Source: Shewanella sp. MR-4 (GTDB lineage: Bacteria > Pseudomonadota > Gammaproteobacteria > Enterobacterales > Shewanellaceae). From it: 64,000 bases of DNA. The DNA is taken from assembly GCF_000014685.1 (NCBI RefSeq), contig NC_008321.1, forward strand, positions 3,779,001 to 3,843,000, in the 5' to 3' direction. Of this stretch, positions 8,498-17,226 are shown piece after piece (the first letter of the stretch is position 1; each line of letters begins with the position of its first letter). The notes under the pieces were generated by a model, which did no database searches, was not told the DNA's origin, and was given only the letters and a program-made list of their open reading frames with translations. The translations under genes and the position numbers were made by a program.

Positions 8498-9589
8498 TTA
8501 CCCCTGCTCATCAGCCAGAGCGGCTAATAGGTCGGCCTGATGCTCTTGCATCAGCGGTCCTAAAATCGCATCTAAGTCGCCTTCCATCACTTCGTTTAAG
8601 CGATATAAGGTTAAGTTGATACGGTGTTCACTCACGCGGCCTTGTGGGAAGTTATAGGTACGCACACGCTCGGAGCGGTCACCACTGGCCACCAGACTAC
8701 GGCGAGTCGACTCTTCGGCGCTGCGGCGCTTTTCGTCTTCAACGGCTTGGATACGCGCGGCTAACACGCTCATCGCTTGAGCGCGGTTTTTATGCTGTGA
8801 ACGTTGGTCCTGACATTCCACCACAATCCCGGTAGGAATGTGAGTAATACGAATAGCAGAATCGGTTTTGTTAACGTGCTGACCACCGGCGCCCGATGAA
8901 CGGAAGGTATCGACCTTCAGATCGGCTGGGTTGATTGAAATCGCTTCTGCTTCAGGCACTTCGTGCATGACTACCACAGTTACGGCAGAGGTGTGTACAC
9001 GGCCCTGAGATTCAGTTTCAGGCACACGTTGAACACGGTGACCACCGGATTCAAACTTGAGTTTACCGTAGGCACCTTCACCACTAACTTTAACGATGAT
9101 TTCTTTAAAACCGCCGTGCTCGCCTTCGTTCGAGCTCATGATCTCGAGCTGCCAACGGTTGGCTTCGGCATAACGGCTATACATACGGAACAGGTCACCC
9201 GCGAAGATTGCGGCTTCGTCACCACCCGCACCGGCACGAATTTCGATAAAGGCGTTGGTGTCGTCGTTAGGATCTTTTGGCAGTAACAGAATTTGCAGCT
9301 CGGCTTCGAGACGCTCGAGTTCGGCTTTAGCCGCCTTGATTTCTTCCTGCGCCATTTCGCGCATTTCAGCGTCATCTTCTTCCAGCATTTCCTTGGCAGA
9401 CTCGAGATCCGCCAGGGCTTGCTGGTAGGCTTTGAAGCCTGCAACCACTTCTTCTAACTGAGAATATTCTTTGGATAACGCGCGAAAACGCTCCTGATCG
9501 GCGATGACAGACGCATCACCAAGCAAGGCTAAGACTTCTTCATTGCGCTCGAGCAAGCCTTCCAGCTTGCGGATAACGGATTCCTTCAT
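8498..9589 (-). CDS. prfA: Peptide chain release factor 1
   Basis: 363-residue RF1, which reads UAA and UAG and triggers peptide release. The GGQ loop is at residues 235-237 (SSGAGGQHVNKTDSA), and the codon-recognition tripeptide region reads RVPETESQGRVHTSA (PxT, residues 190-192). The N-terminal coiled helical domain and the C-terminal NFPQGRVSEHRINLTLY are canonical. Sits between hemA and prmC. Confidence 0.97.
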   Translation of the reverse strand: MKESVIRKLEGLLERNEEVLALLGDASVIADQERFRALSKEYSQLEEVVAGFKAYQQALADLESAKEMLEEDDAEMREMAQEEIKAAKAELERLEAELQILLLPKDPNDDTNAFIEIRAGAGGDEAAIFAGDLFRMYSRYAEANRWQLEIMSSNEGEHGGFKEIIVKVSGEGAYGKLKFESGGHRVQRVPETESQGRVHTSAVTVVVMHEVPEAEAISINPADLKVDTFRSSGAGGQHVNKTDSAIRITHIPTGIVVECQDQRSQHKNRAQAMSVLAARIQAVEDEKRRSAEESTRRSLVASGDRSERVRTYNFPQGRVSEHRINLTLYRLNEVMEGDLDAILGPLMQEHQADLLAALADEQG

Positions 9590-9603
9590 TTAACTCGCTA
9601 ACC

Positions 9604-10854
9604 TTAGTTTTTATCTAATCCGAGCACTGTTCTTAACTGACCTAAGGTATTCAAATCACCCTGACGACTCGCCACAGTGAGGGCTTGGGTTGGTGCGTGA
9701 ATGAGTCTATTAGTCAGGCGATTGGCTAGTTCAATCAATACCTGCTCAGTGTCGCCCCCCTGCGCTAATTTATTCAGGGCGCGTTCCACTAACTCATCCT
9801 TTATCGCCATGCTCTGGCTGCGATACTCGCGAATACTGTCGACCGACTCTAAAGAACGCACCCACTCCATAAACAGATGAGATTGTTCTTCAGTAATTAA
9901 TTCAGCTTGCTCGGCGGCCTCCTTACGGGAAGCCTTATTCTGTTCAATAATGCTATGCAGGTCGTCCACTGTATACAGAAACGCATCGTCCAAATCGGCG
10001 ACTTCCGGCTCAATATCCCGGGGAACTGCTATATCAACCAATAACATAGGTTGATGGCGACGCTGCTTTAGCGCTTTTTCTACCATGCCCTTACCAAGGA
10101 TTGGTAGCGGGCTGGCGGTAGAGGATATCACGATATCGGCTTTAGGGAGAAAATCTGGTATCTGTGCCAGCGTAATTGCCGTGGCATTAAACTCTTCACA
10201 CATGCTTTGGGCACGTTCGAGAGTACGGTTTGCCACGACCATAGAAGCAACACCGTTATCCTTAAGATGTTTAGCCACCAGCTCAATGGTTTCACCGGCG
10301 CCGATTAACAGCACCTTAGTGGTCGACAGTGATGAGAAGATATGTTTTGCCATGCTCACGGCGGCAAAGGCCACAGAGACAGCCGCGGCACCGATTTCGG
10401 TTTCGGTACGCACTTTTTTCGCCACGGAGAAAGTATTTTGGAACATGCGGTCAATGGTCAGCGCAACGGTGCCCGCTTCTTTGGCTTTCACGAAAGCCTG
10501 TTTGACTTGTCCAAGAATCTGCGGCTCACCCAAAATCAGCGAGTCAAGACCGGAAGCTACGCGCATTAAATGCCTCACCGCCGCTTGACCGTGGTAATTG
10601 TAGAGGCACGGCGCTACATCTTGATGATCTAGGCCGTGATATTCTTCTAGCCATTCAATGATGTCGGCCTCATCGCCATTGTTACAATACAATTCAGTGC
10701 GATTACAGGTCGAGACGATAACGGCTTCACCCGAGCGTGTTCGACTGGCCAGACTCTTCATGGCATCATGAATTTTGTCCGGAGAGAAGGCAACTTTCTC
10801 ACGCAGGTCTACCGTGGCTGTTTTATGGTTAATACCGATTGCTACAAGGCTCAT
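9604..10854 (-). CDS. hemA: Glutamyl-tRNA reductase
   Basis: 416-residue NADPH-dependent enzyme for the first step of C5 tetrapyrrole synthesis, converting Glu-tRNA(Glu) to glutamate-1-semialdehyde. The catalytic cysteine is Cys50 in STCNRTELY. The NADPH-binding domain shows [17 protein letters not shown] and ANRTLERA, and the C-terminal dimerisation helices follow. First gene of hemA-prfA-prmC and divergent from lolB, an arrangement common in gammaproteobacteria. Confidence 0.97.
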
Positions 10855-11108
10855 CTGACTCTTTTCTAGATTCTTGGCGTCTCTCTTAATAAGGGCATTC
10901 TACTGAATTGGCCCAACTAAAAACAGAATACGCTTAACAAAACCGAATAAAGGTCTAACTTCTTACCTAAATTTTCTATCAATGATAGACAAATGCAGAT
11001 TATCGCGACCGAAGTTATCCCAAGTGACCGCCAATGGAAATTTTACGATTGGCATTGGTATTCTTTACAAGCCCTCGTATCATAAGGACTTTGGTATATC
11101 AGTTATAG

Positions 11109-11753
11109 ATGAATAATTTGAAGCGCTTCACAAAATCCATTTTCTCTTGTATCGCCTTGAGCGGCCTATTGTTTTTAGGCGGCTGCGAGACCCTGCCGCC
11201 AACGACAGATCTCAGCCCTATAACCGTCGACAATGCTGCCCAAGCCAAGGCGTGGGAGTTACAGGGGAAACTCGCCATCCGCACGCCAGAAGATAAGCTC
11301 AGTGCCAATCTCTATTGGCGCCACAGTGAGGAACGGGATGAACTCACCCTCACAACCATGTTAGGCACCACAGTGTTAACCTTGGATGCTACGCCTAACT
11401 CTGCTCATCTGCATGTCGATGGCAAAGATTTTCGAGATAGCAACGCCCAAGCATTACTCGAGCGAGTCAGTGGCTGGTCCATCCCGATTAACGACTTACC
11501 CCTTTGGATCACAGGCCAAATCGGCGCTTTAGACCGTGTGCTTGCCGTCGATAGCAATGGCAAAACCAAACAAATTCAAAACTCGCAAACCTTGCCGCCT
11601 TGGGACGTCACATTTTTGAGTTGGCAGCCCCAAAGCGGTGCTGAGGTACCCTATCAGTTAAAGCTTGAACGTGGTGATTTACAGCTCAAGCTGCAACTCA
11701 ATCAATGGCAAGCCTTAGGTAAACCCTCAATAATGCTCGGAGAAAAACCTTAG
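11109..11753 (+). CDS. lolB: Outer-membrane lipoprotein LolB
   Basis: 214-residue lipoprotein that accepts lipoproteins from LolA and inserts them into the outer membrane. The N-terminal signal SCIALSGLLFLGGC has a lipobox LGGC; the following residue is Glu, not Asp, consistent with outer-membrane sorting. The body shows WELQGKLAIRTPEDKLSANL, typical of the LolB beta-barrel. It is followed by ispE after one base, as in many relatives. Confidence 0.94.
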   Translation: MNNLKRFTKSIFSCIALSGLLFLGGCETLPPTTDLSPITVDNAAQAKAWELQGKLAIRTPEDKLSANLYWRHSEERDELTLTTMLGTTVLTLDATPNSAHLHVDGKDFRDSNAQALLERVSGWSIPINDLPLWITGQIGALDRVLAVDSNGKTKQIQNSQTLPPWDVTFLSWQPQSGAEVPYQLKLERGDLQLKLQLNQWQALGKPSIMLGEKP

Positions 11754-11754
11754 C

Positions 11755-12609
11755 ATGTCGAATGAGATTTCACGCAATTGGCCCGCGCCCGCCAAATTAA
11801 ATCTGTTTCTGCATATCAACGGACGCCGCGCCGACGGTTACCATGAGTTGCAAACCCTGTTTCAGTTTATCGATTGTTGCGATCTGCTCGATTTTCGGGT
11901 GACACAAACACCTGAGCAGATATTGCACTCGGACATGTCAGCCGTTGTCGCGGATAGCGATAACTTAATTCTGCGAGCCGCAAAATCATTACAACAGGCG
12001 ACAGGTTATCCTGGCGGTGCCGAAATCTGGCTCGAAAAACGTTTACCTATGGGTGGCGGTTTAGGCGGCGGCTCCTCGGATGCTGCCACCACGCTCGTGG
12101 CGTTAAATCAATTGTGGGATACCCAATTATCTAACGATGAATTGGCGACGATTGGATTAAAACTCGGTGCCGATATCCCTGTTTTTATTCGCGGTTTCGC
12201 GGCATTTGCCGAAGGTGTTGGCGAACGTTTACAGGCGGTGACGCCCACTGAGTTTTGGTATTTAGTGATAGCGCCCGATGCCCATGTTTCAACCGCTGCT
12301 GTGTTCCAAGATCCTTTGCTACCCCGCAATACACCTAAGCTTGGCATCGACACGTTAATGAGCCAACCTTGGGCAAATGATTGCCAAGATCTGGTCGTTT
12401 CCAAATACCCTCAAGTTGCCAAGGCCTTAGCCTGGCTGCTAGAATATGCGCCGTCGAGAATGACCGGAACGGGCGCATGCGTGTTTGGGGAGTTTTCTTC
12501 GCAGCAGCAAGCTCTCGCAGCCTTGGCGAAATTACCGTCTGATATGCAAGGATTTGTTGCAAAAGGGATGAATATTTCGCCGCTCATAGTGCGACTCAAT
12601 CGTCCATAA
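11755..12609 (+). CDS. ispE: 4-diphosphocytidyl-2-C-methyl-D-erythritol kinase
   Basis: 284-residue GHMP kinase of the MEP isoprenoid pathway, phosphorylating CDP-ME at the 2-hydroxyl. Substrate loop PAKLNLFLHINGRRADGYHE is at the N-terminus, the ATP-binding glycine loop PMGGGLGGGSSDAATT is near residues 97-112, and the GHMP C-terminal motif MTGTGACVFGEF is present. Co-directional with lolB and prs. Confidence 0.96.
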   Translation: MSNEISRNWPAPAKLNLFLHINGRRADGYHELQTLFQFIDCCDLLDFRVTQTPEQILHSDMSAVVADSDNLILRAAKSLQQATGYPGGAEIWLEKRLPMGGGLGGGSSDAATTLVALNQLWDTQLSNDELATIGLKLGADIPVFIRGFAAFAEGVGERLQAVTPTEFWYLVIAPDAHVSTAAVFQDPLLPRNTPKLGIDTLMSQPWANDCQDLVVSKYPQVAKALAWLLEYAPSRMTGTGACVFGEFSSQQQALAALAKLPSDMQGFVAKGMNISPLIVRLNRP

Positions 12610-12620
12610 ACTACTTTCTT

Positions 12621-12684
12621 CTAGAGCAACTTTTTACGATAGCCCACGGGTTCCGCTCCCGTCCCCGCATCGTCGTTGCTCTAG
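12621..12684. repeat. Nested palindrome between ispE and prs
   Basis: Outer arms CTAGAGCAAC (12621-12630) and GTTGCTCTAG (12675-12684) are perfect complements. Inside lie ACGAT (12636-12640) with ATCGT (12669-12673), and innermost ACGGG (12646-12650) with CCCGT (12657-12661) around TTCCGCT. The whole folds into one long stem with internal loops. No T-run follows, so it is not a plain intrinsic terminator. It lies 38 bases before the prs start and could be a leader structure or an RNA processing site. Confidence 0.6.
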
Positions 12685-12721
12685 CCACTAAAATATAAAG
12701 CAAACGCCTGAGGTTCATACA

Positions 12722-13669
12722 GTGCCCGACATCAAGCTCTTTGCTGGGAACGCCACCCCCAGTCTCGCTAAGAAGATAGCCGATCGTCTATTTTGTAAAC
12801 TCGGAGACGCAGTGGTTGGTCGTTTCAGCGATGGTGAAATCAGTGTCCAAATTAACGAAAATGTACGTGGTGCCGATGTGTTTATCATCCAATCCACCTG
12901 CGCCCCAACCAACGATAACCTAATGGAACTTATCGTTATGGTTGACGCGCTACGCCGTGCATCAGCCGGTCGTATCACTGCCGTTATTCCTTACTTTGGT
13001 TATGCTCGTCAAGACCGTCGCGTACGTAGCGCACGTGTACCTATTACTGCGAAAGTGGTTGCTGACTTCCTGTCAAGCGTCGGTGTTGACCGCGTTCTGA
13101 CCTGTGATTTACACGCAGAGCAAATTCAAGGCTTCTTCGACGTACCAGTAGACAACGTGTTCGGTAGCCCTGTGCTGCTCGAAGATATGCTGGCGAAGAA
13201 ATTAGATAACCCAGTGGTTGTTTCTCCAGATATCGGTGGTGTTGTCCGCGCTCGTGCAGTGGCAAAACTATTAGATGATTCTGATCTAGCCATTATCGAC
13301 AAGCGTCGTCCACAGGCAAACGTAGCGCAAGTGATGCACATCATTGGTGACGTTCAAGGCCGTGACTGCATTATCGTTGACGATATGATCGACACAGGCG
13401 GCACTCTGTGTAAAGCGGCTGAAGCCTTAAAAGAACACGGTGCAAACCGCGTATTTGCTTACGCGACTCACCCAGTATTCTCTGGCAAAGCGGCTGAAAA
13501 TATCGAAAACTCAGTGATCGATGAAGTGATCGTGACCGATACCGTACCTTTAAGCCCTGAAATGCTTAAAGTAGCTAAAGTGACTCAACTGACGATGTCG
13601 GCCGTATTGGCAGAAGCCATTCGCCGCGTCAGCAACGAAGAGTCTATCTCTGCAATGTTCAGCCACTAA
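12722..13669 (+). CDS. prs: Ribose-phosphate pyrophosphokinase (PRPP synthetase)
   Basis: 315-residue class I enzyme making PRPP from ribose 5-phosphate and ATP for purine, pyrimidine, His, Trp and NAD synthesis. GTG start at 12722 after CTGAGG gives the canonical N-terminus PDIKLFAGNATP. Visible motifs are RFSDGEISVQINENVRG, the ATP site PYFGYARQDR, the flexible loop region DLHAEQIQGFF and the PRPP loop IIVDDMIDTGGT. An intrinsic terminator follows. Confidence 0.97.
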   Translation: MPDIKLFAGNATPSLAKKIADRLFCKLGDAVVGRFSDGEISVQINENVRGADVFIIQSTCAPTNDNLMELIVMVDALRRASAGRITAVIPYFGYARQDRRVRSARVPITAKVVADFLSSVGVDRVLTCDLHAEQIQGFFDVPVDNVFGSPVLLEDMLAKKLDNPVVVSPDIGGVVRARAVAKLLDDSDLAIIDKRRPQANVAQVMHIIGDVQGRDCIIVDDMIDTGGTLCKAAEALKEHGANRVFAYATHPVFSGKAAENIENSVIDEVIVTDTVPLSPEMLKVAKVTQLTMSAVLAEAIRRVSNEESISAMFSH

Positions 13670-13685
13670 TCTCGGCGCTTTGCAT

Positions 13686-13715
13686 AAAAAAACGCACCTT
13701 AGGGTGCGTTTTTTG
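13686..13715 (+). terminator. Terminator after prs
   Basis: AAAAAACGCACC-TTAG-GGTGCGTTTTTT: a 12-bp stem flanked by A and T runs, directly after prs. A near copy lies about 125 bases downstream for the facing gene. Confidence 0.93.
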
Positions 13716-13810
13716 TTTGTGGGTTTATCGCAGTTTTCATTTAGAGCCATTCGCGTGAACTTAGCCCGCTCGAGCAACCTAAGACATACCTCTGCGCTTA
13801 ACTTCGCCAT

Positions 13811-13837
13811 AAAAAACGCACCCTAGGGTGCGTTTCT
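13811..13837 (-). terminator. Terminator after the chemoreceptor gene
   Basis: The perfect 22-nt palindrome AAACGCACCCTAGGGTGCGTTT sits just past the chemoreceptor stop on the minus strand and is followed there by a T-run. Its stem shares the CGCACC/GGTGCG sequence of the prs terminator. Confidence 0.88.
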
Positions 13838-13854
13838 AACAGATAAAAGTGCGA

Positions 13855-15717
13855 CTAGATCTTAAAGTGGCTCACGGCACTGACCAGATATTCGGCGCGG
13901 GATTTAAGTTCATCCGAAGCCGACGCATTAGCATCGGCAGCCCGAGAAGAATCCTCAGCAATATCACGGATAACGACCACGTTCTTATTCACTTCGGCGG
14001 CAACCATGCTCTGCTCTTCAATCGCTGCAGCAATCTGTGTACTCATATCCATAATATTATGCACATCGGTATTGATAAGCTTCAGCAACTCTCCTGCCGC
14101 TGCGGCCTGCTCGGCACTCTCGGCGCCTTGTTTTTGGCTCGCATCCATTAATTGCACTATGGCGCGGGTTCGGCTTTGCAAGGTTTGAATAATGTTGGCA
14201 ATTTCCTGTGTCGACGATTGAGTTCGCATCGCCAGACTGCGTACTTCGTCGGCAACCACGGCAAAACCACGGCCTTGCTCACCCGCGCGAGCCGCTTCAA
14301 TCGCCGCATTGAGTGCCAGTAAGTTGGTTTGCTCCGCAATGCCACGGATCACATCGAGCACGCTACCAATGGTTTCACTGTCACGCTCGAGCTCATCCAC
14401 CACAGAGGCGCTGCTGTTAATCTGATCTGACAGTTGTCTGATCTTAAGGATGGTTTGCTCCACCTCCGTTTGCCCTAATTGGGCGTTCTCATGGGTTTTA
14501 CCCGCTTTGAGGGCCGCAAGCTCGGTAGTTTTAGCAATTTCATCAATGGTCGCGCCCATTTCGGTAATCGCCGTCGCCACCATATCGGTTTCATTAAGCT
14601 GCTGGGCAACGCCTTCAGAGGCGAGCATTGCGTTCTCTGACACACTCTTACAGGAAGTGTTGATTGTCGCAACCGACTCAATAACCTGCTCGATAAGCTG
14701 CTGAAAACTGCCCACCATGCTATTGAAATGCTGTGCAATTTCGCCCAATTCATCTTGGGTTGAGGCATCGCATCTAAGGGTTAAATCCTTACTGACTTCG
14801 ATACGCGAGATGACCTGAGTAATACGCTCGACCGGGGTGATAATGCTGCGGATGATGAGGTAGGTAATCACAGCAAGGATCAAGGCGATAATAACAAAGA
14901 CCAAAATCCCGATATTCACACTGCTGCTTTGAGTATCATCGATGGCTTTTAACGCAAGATTATGCAGCTCGTCAGCACTGACTTCGGTCAACTTATTGGC
15001 TGCGATCAATTTCGCCATGGTGCCATCTTTTTCACTGAGTCCAAGCTGCTGCTCTTTGTTGACTAAGCTTTTAAAATCCTTTTGATATTGCTCAATTAAG
15101 GCCGCAATTTTATTTTGAGTATCCGTGTCTAAACTCGATACCCTTAGGCTAGCGTTGAACTTGGCGATGTTAGCGTCGAAGGTCTCAACGTAGCTCATCT
15201 CGCGGCGCAGCATAAAGTCTTTTTCGTTGCGGCGTAACTGCAACATGGCGACTTCGAGGGGTAACTGGTCGTATTCCTTCAGCATGGACTCGACATTATG
15301 CACAGCCGTTCTTAGGGTGCCGTAGAGACCCGTTTTAGGCGTTAAACCAATTTCTTGCTGAAGCTGCACCACTTCATTGAAGGCGGCCTGGTACTGATTT
15401 AGGTTACGATCAAAGCTTTCGAGTGACGTAGTAGAAACTTGGTATTTTTTAAAAACACTCTCAAGGTTGGAGACTAAACCATCAATTTTTGCATGTACTT
15501 CTTTATGCTTTTCAACATATTGAATGTCTTTTCGACCAAAGAAATCCTTTTCATTTTTACGCAGTAACAATACGTCTCGCTCTAGCTCGAGAACGGTTTG
15601 TGCGGCGTGGGAGAGTTCCGACTCAACCGAATTAGAATGAAGCTGCAATCCAAACATGGCAATCAAGGCCGTCACGGATACAGCGGCACTGAGTAACAAC
15701 TTTGAGCGGATTAACAT
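13855..15717 (-). CDS. Methyl-accepting chemotaxis protein with periplasmic HBM-like sensor
   Basis: 620-residue inner-membrane chemoreceptor. TM1 is near residues 8-26, followed by a helical periplasmic domain with repeated R(K/R)NEKDF motifs (LLRKNEKDFFGRKDIQYVE and LRRNEKDFMLRREMSYVE), the pattern of helical bimodular (HBM) sensors. TM2 lies around VNIGILVFVIIALILAVITY. HAMP begins near IIRSIITPVERIT, and the signalling domain carries the hairpin tip IRGIAEQTNLLALNAAIEAA RAGEQGRGFAVVADEVR. The ligand is unknown; several HBM receptors bind organic acids. Monocistronic. Confidence 0.93.
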   Translation of the reverse strand: MLIRSKLLLSAAVSVTALIAMFGLQLHSNSVESELSHAAQTVLELERDVLLLRKNEKDFFGRKDIQYVEKHKEVHAKIDGLVSNLESVFKKYQVSTTSLESFDRNLNQYQAAFNEVVQLQQEIGLTPKTGLYGTLRTAVHNVESMLKEYDQLPLEVAMLQLRRNEKDFMLRREMSYVETFDANIAKFNASLRVSSLDTDTQNKIAALIEQYQKDFKSLVNKEQQLGLSEKDGTMAKLIAANKLTEVSADELHNLALKAIDDTQSSSVNIGILVFVIIALILAVITYLIIRSIITPVERITQVISRIEVSKDLTLRCDASTQDELGEIAQHFNSMVGSFQQLIEQVIESVATINTSCKSVSENAMLASEGVAQQLNETDMVATAITEMGATIDEIAKTTELAALKAGKTHENAQLGQTEVEQTILKIRQLSDQINSSASVVDELERDSETIGSVLDVIRGIAEQTNLLALNAAIEAARAGEQGRGFAVVADEVRSLAMRTQSSTQEIANIIQTLQSRTRAIVQLMDASQKQGAESAEQAAAAGELLKLINTDVHNIMDMSTQIAAAIEEQSMVAAEVNKNVVVIRDIAEDSSRAADANASASDELKSRAEYLVSAVSHFKI

Positions 15718-16053
15718 ATAAAGCCCCTAATAAATAACATCTCTTAAAAAGATAGCTGGGAGTTAGGCCTTTAACAGCAAAATATCCCTGATATACAAAG
15801 TTTATCTTTTATTTATTGTGCACTGGTCGAGCAATGCTCCTCTGTTGACTATCTCCATGGGTAGCTATACAAGCTTTGTGCTTAACATAGCGAGCGAGCA
15901 ATCACGCTTTTTAGCTATTACGCCTGAATACCATTTGGTATAAAATTAATAACTTCAAAAAGTTAGCATCAAAAAACCTAACTAATTTTACTACAACTAA
16001 CAAAAGAGTTACTCAATATTTAAAAAATAAACCGACTATTTTTTATTGGATAC
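15718..16053. other. Intergenic region upstream of the chemoreceptor and ECF sigma genes
   Basis: About 400 bases lie between two divergent genes (to 16117), becoming very AT-rich towards the right. No open frame or structured RNA was recognised apart from the candidate ECF-type promoter listed next. Promoters for both genes must lie here. Confidence 0.5.
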
Positions 16054-16079
16054 AAACCTTTTCGGCTTTTCATAGCGTC
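16054..16079 (+). promoter_or_regulatory. Candidate ECF-type (autoregulated) promoter
   Basis: AAACC at 16054-16058 and CGTC at 16076-16079 are separated by 17 bases, matching the general ECF pattern of an AAC-containing -35 and a CGTC-type -10. It lies about 40 bases upstream of the sigma factor start, where an autoregulatory promoter is expected. Assigned by pattern only. Confidence 0.4.
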
Positions 16080-16117
16080 CAATCAATAACCATTCACCTA
16101 GATGACAGGAAAATACA

Positions 16118-16651
16118 GTGACGGCAGGGAGACTCCCACTCAACGATGCAATGTCAGAATTTGACCTCATCACCTTGGCCAGCCAAGGCAATAGAGCCGC
16201 ATTTAAGCAACTGTATTTAAGCCATCATCCAAGGGTATATGCGTTATCACTGCGGTTAAGTGGCCAAGCCTCGCAGGCGGAAGAAATCACCCAAGAGTGC
16301 TTTATTCTGGTCTGGCAGAAATTGCCACAATTTAGGGGAGAGAGTCAGTTTTCCACTTGGTTACACAGCATCTGTGTGAATCAGGCGCTGAGCTTTATCC
16401 GCAAGCAGAAGTCGTTTTGGGCGCGTTTTATCCCGATGGAGAGTGACGATGAACACCCAAGCGCAGATGAACATTATCAAGGGTTAGACAAGTTGATCCT
16501 CAAACTGCCAGAGCGGGCGCGTATCGTGTTTGTGCTCTGCGCCATTGAAGGTTATCAACATGAAGAAATTGCGCAATTACTTGGCATTGCCGTGGGAACC
16601 AGTAAGACCCAGTACCACAGAGCCAAGCAATTACTACAGGAGATGCTGTAA
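16118..16651 (+). CDS. ECF (RpoE-like) RNA polymerase sigma factor
   Basis: 177-residue ECF sigma factor. Region 2 runs from about residue 20 (AFKQLYLSHHPRVYALSLRL) through EEITQECFILVWQKLPQFRG and FSTWLHSICVNQALSFIRKQ. Region 4 is near residues 125-175, with LPERARIVFVLCAIEGYQHE EIAQLLGIAVGTSKTQYHRA. GTG at 16118 follows AGGA at 7-base spacing; an ATG 12 codons in (MSEFDLITLA) is a possible alternative. The stop overlaps the next start (TAATG). The following genes suggest a cell-envelope stress regulon, which is an inference. Confidence 0.92.
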   Translation: MTAGRLPLNDAMSEFDLITLASQGNRAAFKQLYLSHHPRVYALSLRLSGQASQAEEITQECFILVWQKLPQFRGESQFSTWLHSICVNQALSFIRKQKSFWARFIPMESDDEHPSADEHYQGLDKLILKLPERARIVFVLCAIEGYQHEEIAQLLGIAVGTSKTQYHRAKQLLQEML

Positions 16652-17226
16652 TGTCCTTATCTAATGATCCCCGCGAGGCCAAGCTCCAGCAATTGATTGA
16701 TGATGCACCCAAAGCATTAACTCCCGAACGGGATCTTTGGCAAGGCATCGAAAAACGTATGGATAAGCCATTGCCGTCGCAAACGGCTAATAATTCAAAG
16801 CGGTATTCAAGTGCACATTGGGCCATTGCAGCAACTGTAGTGCTGGCGGTGTTCTTCGGTTTCTACACTCAAGCTCCGGTAAAAACGTCGCTCCCTGAAC
16901 AAATCGCCAACCAACCGGCAGATGATGAGCAAGCGCTGCACACTTTGCTGACCCAAATTGCCCAGACTCACCAGGCCCAAGTGACGAACCTTGAACAAAC
17001 CTCAACGGTTGTCGCTTGGCAAGCCAGTCGCTTTAGCGCGCCGCTAGAGCAAGGCTTAGCGGAATTACGCCGTGCCGGCGAGCAGATTTATCAAGCATTG
17101 CAGGCTAATCCAACCGACAAACAACTTTGGCAACTCTGGCTTTGGGTGCAACAACGTGAACTCGATTTGCTACAGCAAGGCCAAAAACTTCCGATTCAAA
17201 ACTCAACACAAGGAAATAGCATATGA
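16651..17226 (+). CDS. Putative membrane anti-sigma factor
   Basis: 191-residue protein with a polar N-terminal cytoplasmic part (about residues 1-50), one transmembrane helix (HWAIAATVVLAVFFGFYTQ, about residues 53-72) and a Gln-rich, coiled periplasmic region. This topology and position directly after an ECF sigma gene, with 1-base overlap, are typical of anti-sigma factors. No zinc-binding ZAS motif HxxxCxxC is visible. The identity is inferred from context and topology. Its stop overlaps the next gene by 4 bases. Confidence 0.7.
   Translation: MSLSNDPREAKLQQLIDDAPKALTPERDLWQGIEKRMDKPLPSQTANNSKRYSSAHWAIAATVVLAVFFGFYTQAPVKTSLPEQIANQPADDEQALHTLLTQIAQTHQAQVTNLEQTSTVVAWQASRFSAPLEQGLAELRRAGEQIYQALQANPTDKQLWQLWLWVQQRELDLLQQGQKLPIQNSTQGNSI

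Noticed and set aside
12621..12684. A tRNA gene between ispE and prs
   Set aside because: The outer stem looks like an acceptor stem, but there is no D arm, no anticodon arm of seven-base loop and no T loop consensus; length and folding do not fit a tRNA.
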